Assembly (NCBI GenBank): GCA_020628425.1
Contig: JAHDEZ010000017.1
Coordinates: 8,636 to 47,472 of the forward strand
Source of the DNA: Hellea sp.
GTDB lineage: Bacteria; Pseudomonadota; Alphaproteobacteria; Caulobacterales; Maricaulaceae
Length of the DNA stretch: 38,837 nucleotides
Direction: 5' to 3'
Position 1 is the stretch's first letter, and the number at the start of each line of letters is the position of its first letter. The position numbers were made by a program, and so were the translations under genes. This document shows, in pieces, positions 33,104 through 38,837 of the stretch. Under the pieces are notes generated by a model. It was not told the DNA's origin and searched no databases. It worked only from the letters and a program-made list of their open reading frames with translations.

Positions 33104-35095
33104 CTAAAGATCCAAATCGTCTACGAATTGAGCATGGTCCTGAATGAACTGATAGCGAAGCTCAGCGCGCTTACCCATCAGGGTCTCAACAAGGGATTCG
33201 GTCGTCGGAAGATTTTCATCATCAATAGTTATCTGGATCATTTTCCGTGTCTTGGGGTTCATTGTAGTGTCTTTGAGCTGAGAGGCCATCATCTCACCCA
33301 GGCCCTTAAAGCGGCCCACATCAATCTTGCCGCGCCCGGTAAAGACCGTCTCAATAAGTTCATCCTTGTGAGCATCATCGATAGCATATTCGGTTTTGGC
33401 GCCTTGAGTAATTTTATAAAGTGGGGGCATAGCCATAAAAAGCCGACCCTGTTCGATCATTGGCCGCATATAGCGATAGAAAAACGTGATCAGTAGCGCT
33501 GCGATGTGTGCGCCGTCCACGTCCGCATCGGTCATGATCACAACACGCTCATAGCGCATATCATCCAGATCAAATTTACGTCCGAGGCCGGTCCCAAGGG
33601 CAGTCATGAGATCGTTGATTTCCGCGTTTTTGGAAATCTTATCCATGCTCGCGCTCTCAACATTTAGGATTTTGCCCCGGAGTGGCAGGATGGCTTGTGT
33701 AATGCGGTTGCGGGCCTGTTTAGCAGAGCCACCCGCACTGTCACCTTCGACGATAAAGAGTTCAGTATCTTCAGCATCTTTACGGGAACAATCTGCTAGC
33801 TTGCCGGGCAGGCGGAGACGTTTGGTAGCTGACTTGCGGTTAATATCGCGTTGCTTGCGACGACGCACACGCTCATTAGCTTTTTCGATGACCCATTCCA
33901 GAAGCTTGGTTGCGTCCTTTGGGGACGATGCCAGCCAGTGGTCAAAAGGATCTCGGACAGCGCTCTCGACGATACGTGCTGCCTCTGTGTTGGAAAGTTT
34001 GTCTTTGGTTTGCCCTTGGAATTCGGGATTGCCGATAAAAACGGATACCATAGCGCCCGCGCCGTTCATAACATCATCGGCCTTCACGTGCGTCATTTTC
34101 TTTCCCATACCGCAAATATCGGCATAGGCCCTCAGGCCTTTTGTAATCGCAGCGCGCATGCCTTGTTCATGCGTGCCGCCGCCTGCCGTTGGGATGGTGT
34201 TACAATAAGAGCGTACAAAAGTGTCCGCATCGCCATAGCCTTCGGGAGACCAAGCAATGGCCCATTCAACGCGACCATGACCACTATCTTTTTTACTGCG
34301 CCCCGAAAATATTTCCTGTGTAACCATGGCTTTTGTGCCCATAGTCTCTTTGAGGTAGTCAGCCAGTCCGTCGGGGAAGTGGAAAACAGCTTCGTGAGGG
34401 ATGGCGTCGAGTTCTTCCACAAGTTCTTTTGCGCATTTCCAGCGGATTTCCACGCCTGGCTGCAGATAAGCTTTGGCTCTCGTCATTCGGAACAGACGTC
34501 CCGGTTTGAAATGGGCTTTAGGTCCAAAAATTTCAGGATCTGGATGAAAGCGAACTCGGGTTCCTCGGCGATTATTTATTGGTCCGAGATCTTCGAGCTT
34601 GCCCAACGGCTTGCCTTGGGAAAACTTCATGCGAAACAATTGCTTGCTGCGAGCCACTTCAACTTCCAAGGCATCAGACAGGGCATTGACGACTGATACT
34701 CCCACGCCGTGCAGTCCGCCGGAGGTTTCATAGGCATCACTTGAGAATTTACCGCCTGCATGCAGAGTCGTCATAATGACCTCGAGGGCGGATTTATCTT
34801 TATATTTTGGATGCGGATCGACAGGAATGCCGCGGCCATTATCCGTCACAGATAAAAACCCGTCCGCGTGAAGCTCGACCTCAATGCGTGTGGCATGACC
34901 TGCAACAGCTTCATCCATTGAATTGTCGATGACTTCAGCAAATAAGTGATGCAGGGCTCGATCATCCGTGCCGCCAATATACATGCCTGGCCGCATGCGT
35001 ACGGGTTCAAGGCCCTCGAGGACCTCAATATCTTTGGCTGAATAGTCGTCGTCACTCATAGAAGCTAACAGATCTTTTTTCTTTTTTGCGGCCAT
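33104..35095 (-). CDS. parE: DNA topoisomerase IV subunit B
   Basis: 663-residue ATPase subunit of topoisomerase IV, which decatenates replicated chromosomes together with ParC. GHKL ATPase motifs are EVIDNSMDEAVAG (~54-66), VTDNGRGIPVDPH (~83-95) and GGLHGVGVSVVNALS (~126-140). The TOPRIM domain begins FIVEGDSAGGSAKQ with Glu450, and its DxD metal site is in MTDADVDGAHI. Length and the absence of the long GyrB-type insertion favour ParE over GyrB, as does the ending (RYQFIQDHAQFVDDLDL). No parC or gyrA is in the window. A NUDIX gene follows after two bases. Confidence 0.94.
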   Translation of the reverse strand: MAAKKKKDLLASMSDDDYSAKDIEVLEGLEPVRMRPGMYIGGTDDRALHHLFAEVIDNSMDEAVAGHATRIEVELHADGFLSVTDNGRGIPVDPHPKYKDKSALEVIMTTLHAGGKFSSDAYETSGGLHGVGVSVVNALSDALEVEVARSKQLFRMKFSQGKPLGKLEDLGPINNRRGTRVRFHPDPEIFGPKAHFKPGRLFRMTRAKAYLQPGVEIRWKCAKELVEELDAIPHEAVFHFPDGLADYLKETMGTKAMVTQEIFSGRSKKDSGHGRVEWAIAWSPEGYGDADTFVRSYCNTIPTAGGGTHEQGMRAAITKGLRAYADICGMGKKMTHVKADDVMNGAGAMVSVFIGNPEFQGQTKDKLSNTEAARIVESAVRDPFDHWLASSPKDATKLLEWVIEKANERVRRRKQRDINRKSATKRLRLPGKLADCSRKDAEDTELFIVEGDSAGGSAKQARNRITQAILPLRGKILNVESASMDKISKNAEINDLMTALGTGLGRKFDLDDMRYERVVIMTDADVDGAHIAALLITFFYRYMRPMIEQGRLFMAMPPLYKITQGAKTEYAIDDAHKDELIETVFTGRGKIDVGRFKGLGEMMASQLKDTTMNPKTRKMIQITIDDENLPTTESLVETLMGKRAELRYQFIQDHAQFVDDLDL

Positions 35096-35116
35096 TTCAG
35101 AATCCGGGATTGGTCA

Positions 35117-35134
35117 CGGCCAAGGACTTGGCCG
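35117..35134. promoter_or_regulatory. Perfect 8-bp inverted repeat in front of parE
   Basis: CGGCCAAG (35117-35124), GA, CTTGGCCG (35127-35134) sits 22 bases upstream of the parE ATG. It may be a leader stem-loop or operator. It is not followed by a T tract on the minus strand, so a terminator role for the autotransporter gene is unlikely. Confidence 0.45.
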
Positions 35135-35154
35135 ATTCTCTTTATATTTTGTAA

Positions 35155-35189
35155 AAAGAGATTCCCCGAAACACGCAAGCGCTTCGGGG
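35155..35189 (-). terminator. Intrinsic terminator of the autotransporter gene
   Basis: CCCCGAA (35164-35170) and TTCGGGG (35183-35189) form the stem, with a small inner CGC-AA-GCG pair in the loop. On the minus strand the stem is followed by AATCTCTTTTTAC. It lies 18 bases after the autotransporter stop. Confidence 0.6.
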
Positions 35190-35206
35190 CAAATACCGTC
35201 GGATTT

Positions 35207-38200
35207 TTAGAAAATCATCCGCAGCACGATGCGGCCTGTATGTCGGACAAATCCATCGCGAATGTCACTGTCAAAGTCAAAGCCGAACGAGGAGTACCCT
35301 GTTCCGGCTGCGACGCTGAATCCAAGCAGGAAGCCATCACTTGGGAAAGCCTCTGATACGACTGTACTCCGAATATCTCTGCCAACGAAACCGTAGCTTG
35401 TGGATACGCCATCATTGACGAATTCATTGCGGTAGCCAACGCGGAGTGATGGTCTTATCCAGGTTCTCCGTCCCTCAAAATTGGCGCCTACATTAAACAT
35501 GGCAGTCGCACCAGCCAACTCCGATGTGCGCTTGGCTACGTCCAGTGCGATGGCAGAGTTTGGCAGTCCGGTTTCCGTGTAGCCACCTTCATTCAATCGC
35601 AGATAATCGACGGAGAAGGCTGGGCGAGCCCAGTATTTTTCACTCAGTGCGATATCATATCCGCCGCGAATGGAAGCGTTTACATGTGTGCCGGACCAAT
35701 TAGCCTCAGCGGTTTCCGAGAAGTCACGAATGACAACATTTCTAACCTGGTCAAAACTGTTATAGCCGCCACCAGCATAGAGATCGACGGAGAAGTCACC
35801 GGACTGAATGCCACCATAAACACCGCCTTGAACGGTTAGAACATCTAATGGGTCATCAAACCCAACCACATCCTCGATTTCTGTCGAGGCGAAGCCGATA
35901 TTGACACCTGCTGTGTGGAAAGGCCCAAAGGCTGTATCCAGACCGCCAGTGAAGCCAAAACCAAAGCCTCTGAACTGTTCAGAGAAGCCAGCCAGATCTC
36001 GGTCGGCGAAATACGTGAATTCTTGAATCCATGCGCCGCCTGGTTGTTCTTGAGAGCGACGGGCATTATCCAAGTGCGACCCGACAGCGCCAACGGCACC
36101 ATCCACATTCGCAACAACAAAATGTCGGGAGGCAGCTGCAAACTCTGGCAATAGTTGGTTTAGGCCATTTCTAAACTCATCTGCCTCCGTAATGTTTACG
36201 AAGGCACGGGCCAAATCCGCATTGCCGAATAGAGCGTCATAAGCACCGTCGAAGCTTGCCGTTTGAACAGCATCAAGCCCTAAGGCTTCAGTGGCTCTCA
36301 GATCCAATGTTATCAAAAGGATGTTTGGGTCATTCGGATCAAGCTCGAAGGTTGGGGTATATAGATAAGGAGATTCGAAGGAGAGCAGGTCTTCTAAGCT
36401 TCCGGCCAAATTCAATGCGCCCCCAGCATTTGCGATTTGGAACGTATTATTGTTCAAATCAATAACGTTGGACAATACAGGTGAAATCGTTGCGCCATCC
36501 GCAAAGGAGATGTCTCCTGTGGTAACTAAAGTAGACGCTAATCCGCTTTGTCCATCCAATGTCGGGCGGAAGGAAGACGTGCCGTCAAAGCTGGCGCTTG
36601 TAGCGTTAATTGGCGTCGCCGTATTTTGATATATAGAACTGTTATCAGTCACAGTGATAATGAGCTGACCTGTATCCGTGATTGTGCCTTCATAAGACGA
36701 ACCGCCAGACAGAGAAAAGACGTCGGCGCCATCGGCGAAGTCTATATCTCCGGTAATTGTACCTGCGGCCAAATCGACGGTGTCATCGCCGGAGCCTAGA
36801 TATATATCGCCAAAGATAGCCGGATCAGGAGGCGTGACTTCGTCAGTTAAATCTTCATCAATAGCTGCGGCTTGATTAATGGTTACGCCCGTCGTGTTGG
36901 CGCGTAAGTCCATGGCAATGGTTTGAAACTCAAATTCAGAGTTACCTAGGGGATCAGAAGAGGAGCCCAGTGCAGTGATTGTTCCAGTATTGTCGATTTG
37001 TGTCAGAGTGCCTGATGCATCGCGTATGACAATCGAGGTGCCGCTACGGCCAATCAACGCTGCTGATAAAACGCCGGAATTAACAATGTTAGAGAGTGTG
37101 CCGCCGGCCTCCACATCTATGGCAACAGCAATTAAATCTTGTGGTGCAAGCGGATTGTCCAGGTCGGCAAAAATCTCATTTGTGTTTTCGCTGACCTGGG
37201 CCAGCATGATGCCGGAATTGTTGATTTCGTCAACTATTGCGCCGCTGCCTAAGACGACAACTCTTGCTATTGCAGTATCTGCAGCTCCGTCGGCACCGCT
37301 TCGGAAAGCTTCAGCTCTAATTGCGCCTATATTGTTGATGCCACCGACGAGTGTAGCGTCTCTGACTTCTAAACCAGTTGTTGAAACATCGTCCAAAACG
37401 CCATTCGCGGTTATTGTCCCTTGATTGACGAACGCATATTGCAGGTGTGCAGTATCTGCGTCAGTGCTTGTCAAAGGAATGATAGTGCCGATTGTAATTT
37501 GAGCACCTTCGCCGTCAAAAAGAATAGCAGGGGCGCTCCCAAATTGTGTAACTGAGCTATTTCCGGTGAAGTCAACCACTAAGCCGTCATCATCAAGCAC
37601 AGGCTCTCGTCGCAAATAGACACCTTCGGTAATATCACCATTGACGAGAATAGCGGCATTGGCTTGCAGTGTATCGGTTGCGTCAATCGCATCAGGAATT
37701 GAGAGGATGGTGTTGCGGTCGGTGAACCGATAGCCGGTATTGGCAATTGTACCGTCATTCGTGAAGCCGCCATTGATACTGCCGCCGACTGCGATGGCAG
37801 ATGTGCCTTCACCTTGAGAACTAATCGATCCGCCTTGAGTAAGGTCGCCTGTAAGATTGCCGTCAATCGCGATACCTTGTGTTGTACCACTTGTGGCAGT
37901 TCCGTCCGCGTCTCTTGAGATGCCGCCAATCGTGCGAATGCTTCCGAGTAGGTTGATGTCGCCGGTGACGCTCGCAGACTCCAAAATACGGAATGCGTAG
38001 CTCTCATTGCCCTCGATTGAGATGGTTGAGGCAGCAGTCGTCGTAATATCGCCAACGAATGGGCTGGCGCCTGAAATCAAAATGCCTGTGCGACCTTCAC
38101 CTTCTGCAAATGGTCCGTCGATAGTGAAGTCATTATCGGAATCGGTTCTTTCAATAGTTTCACCTAAATCAATGCTACCGCCAAAGCTCAATGAACCAGT

Positions 38201-38530
38201 ATTCCCACCCTGTAATTCAATCGCTGCAACATTCTCAGTGTCAGCGCTGGTGATAGAGCCATTGACAGTCAAAGAATTGTCTGAGTCCAAAACAACGCCA
38301 GAGCCTTCTGTGAAGGTCACCGTGCCATCAGCGTTTATCAGAACATCACATGCTGTGCCGTTATCTTCGGTAGCAGTTCGAATTTGCCGGGTAATCTCAC
38401 CAGATATACCACCCGTAACGTTTCCGTCTCCGTCTGTGACCGAACATGCGGTTTGAGCAAAGGCTCCCGGTGCATAACCCATTGCCAAAACAGGCAAAGT
38501 GGCGGCTAACAGGCGTTTCTTCAAAGACAT
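35207..38530 (-). CDS. Autotransporter (type Va-like) with beta-helical passenger
   Basis: 1107 residues from the ATG at 38530, preceded by GGGGAAA; a TTG four codons earlier is rejected. The signal peptide is cut after AFA (25). The passenger (~26-800) is low in complexity and acidic, rich in Asp, Gly, Thr, Ile and Ala. It carries repeated NxG-[TVA]-I/L-xA turns (FTNDGTIANTG, FVNQGTITANG, INNSGIMLAQV, IVNSGVLSAAL, IDNTGTITALG), as expected for a right-handed beta-helix. A linker at ~800-850 precedes a C-terminal ~260-residue beta-barrel (alternating aromatic strands, YGGIQSGDFSVDLYAGGGY) ending in RIVLRMIF with the terminal Phe used for outer-membrane insertion. No protease or lipase motif is visible, so an adhesin or surface-layer role is guessed. 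Confidence 0.85.
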   Translation of the reverse strand: MSLKKRLLAATLPVLAMGYAPGAFAQTACSVTDGDGNVTGGISGEITRQIRTATEDNGTACDVLINADGTVTFTEGSGVVLDSDNSLTVNGSITSADTENVAAIELQGGNTGSLSFGGSIDLGETIERTDSDNDFTIDGPFAEGEGRTGILISGASPFVGDITTTAASTISIEGNESYAFRILESASVTGDINLLGSIRTIGGISRDADGTATSGTTQGIAIDGNLTGDLTQGGSISSQGEGTSAIAVGGSINGGFTNDGTIANTGYRFTDRNTILSIPDAIDATDTLQANAAILVNGDITEGVYLRREPVLDDDGLVVDFTGNSSVTQFGSAPAILFDGEGAQITIGTIIPLTSTDADTAHLQYAFVNQGTITANGVLDDVSTTGLEVRDATLVGGINNIGAIRAEAFRSGADGAADTAIARVVVLGSGAIVDEINNSGIMLAQVSENTNEIFADLDNPLAPQDLIAVAIDVEAGGTLSNIVNSGVLSAALIGRSGTSIVIRDASGTLTQIDNTGTITALGSSSDPLGNSEFEFQTIAMDLRANTTGVTINQAAAIDEDLTDEVTPPDPAIFGDIYLGSGDDTVDLAAGTITGDIDFADGADVFSLSGGSSYEGTITDTGQLIITVTDNSSIYQNTATPINATSASFDGTSSFRPTLDGQSGLASTLVTTGDISFADGATISPVLSNVIDLNNNTFQIANAGGALNLAGSLEDLLSFESPYLYTPTFELDPNDPNILLITLDLRATEALGLDAVQTASFDGAYDALFGNADLARAFVNITEADEFRNGLNQLLPEFAAASRHFVVANVDGAVGAVGSHLDNARRSQEQPGGAWIQEFTYFADRDLAGFSEQFRGFGFGFTGGLDTAFGPFHTAGVNIGFASTEIEDVVGFDDPLDVLTVQGGVYGGIQSGDFSVDLYAGGGYNSFDQVRNVVIRDFSETAEANWSGTHVNASIRGGYDIALSEKYWARPAFSVDYLRLNEGGYTETGLPNSAIALDVAKRTSELAGATAMFNVGANFEGRRTWIRPSLRVGYRNEFVNDGVSTSYGFVGRDIRSTVVSEAFPSDGFLLGFSVAAGTGYSSFGFDFDSDIRDGFVRHTGRIVLRMIF

Positions 38531-38635
38531 GGCTTTCCCCAAGTTCTGCGATTCAGAGCGTTCTAACCAGTATTGAGGTAAAGGCCAATGAAAGTTTAGT
38601 TAATTTTTCAGTATTTTTGCAGTGGCAACGGGCAA

Positions 38636-38837
38636 TTAGCTACGGAATGACGTTGCGAGAATATTGACCATGGTTGCATGTAGTACCCCGTCACCGATAT
38701 TTTCAATCATATGGTCCTGATCTGCCTTGTATCGTAAGGTTTCGCCGGCATGAGCGTCCCAACTGTCACCTGAGACAGTGATGCGGGCCTTACCAGATAA
38801 AATACTCAAATTTTCAACGGATCCGGCCGGATGGGGG
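38636..38837 (-). CDS. Cupin-domain protein, C-terminal fragment (probably end of an XRE-cupin regulator)
   Basis: Only the last 66 residues are in the window; the 5' part lies to the right. The peptide begins PHPAGSVENLSILSGKARIT and contains SWDAHAGETLRYKADQDHMIENIG. This is the pattern of the small cupin barrel that follows an HTH domain in XRE-family regulators (glycine-rich turn, then a PGD-like AGE, then an H at the third strand). It could equally be a free-standing cupin. The stop TAA is at 38636-38638. The remaining gap (38543-38635) to the autotransporter is AT-rich and has no clear feature. Confidence 0.6.
   Translation of the reverse strand, partial: PHPAGSVENLSILSGKARITVSGDSWDAHAGETLRYKADQDHMIENIGDGVLHATMVNILATSFRS

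Noticed and set aside
33606..34696. Long plus-strand open frames (173 and 281 codons) opposite parE
   Set aside because: They lie wholly antisense to a clearly conserved parE, overlap each other in different frames, and their translations show no recognisable domain or start signals.
35207..38530. CRISPR-like or tandem DNA repeats in the autotransporter gene
   Set aside because: The repetition is at the protein turn level (NxG-I motifs); the underlying DNA is not in regular identical repeats.

Overview
This window is ordinary chromosomal DNA of an alphaproteobacterium of moderate GC content (by eye close to 50%). The gene set points to the Caulobacterales/Maricaulales side of the class (Hellea/Robiginitomaculum/Hyphomonas-type marine bacteria). 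It has an NDUFS4-like complex I accessory subunit, the recG / sdhE-mfd arrangement, a GlnB-GlnA pair, a MaeB-type malic enzyme with a phosphotransacetylase tail, DUF3604 and M2-peptidase lipoproteins, and a protein with the domain order of the Caulobacter cell-cycle adaptor PopA. Lineage is inferred from gene content only. I saw no phage, insertion sequence, integrase, CRISPR array or rRNA.

Layout. 1-2.5 kb: 3' part of a tRNA-Pro(TGG), a HerA/DUF87 ATPase, a complex I accessory subunit and tRNA-Arg(TCT). 2.5-6.75 kb, minus strand: a tight sulfur amino acid operon, cysK-sseA-metC, ending in a membrane-anchored CE15-like glucuronoyl esterase homologue. Divergent from it is kdsA (Kdo synthesis). 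7.7-9.7 kb: DUF3089 (minus) and DUF502 (plus). 9.7-15.6 kb: recG (minus), then sdhE-mfd (plus, TAATG coupled). 15.6-18.9 kb, minus: the PopA-like REC-REC-degenerate GGDEF protein and an ACE-like M2 peptidase lipoprotein. 19-22 kb: hemH (plus); thrC plus a translationally coupled small P-loop kinase of unknown substrate (minus). 22.1-24.3 kb: rpoZ (plus) and glnB-glnA (minus) separated by a bidirectional terminator. 24.6-28.2 kb, plus: maeB and a MATE exporter. 28.2-32.3 kb, minus: a DUF3604 lipoprotein - membrane-anchored parvulin - HupE/UreJ-like membrane protein cluster followed by a DUF962/Mpo1-like protein. 32.4-35.1 kb, minus: parE-NUDIX. 35.2-38.5 kb, minus: a large autotransporter. The right edge holds the C-terminus of a cupin-domain protein.

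The genome is compact. Several convergent pairs overlap at their stop codons (kdsA/DUF3089, mfd/PopA-like, hemH/kinase) and no intergenic stretch exceeds about 260 bases. Most genes are housekeeping. The best leads for undescribed biology are the DUF3604-parvulin-HupE cluster, the PopA-like protein whose catalytic and phospho-acceptor positions all look lost while the c-di-GMP I-site RxxD is kept, the CE15 enzyme inside a cysteine operon, and the orphan kinase fused to thrC expression. No clearly novel multi-gene defence or mobile system was found.
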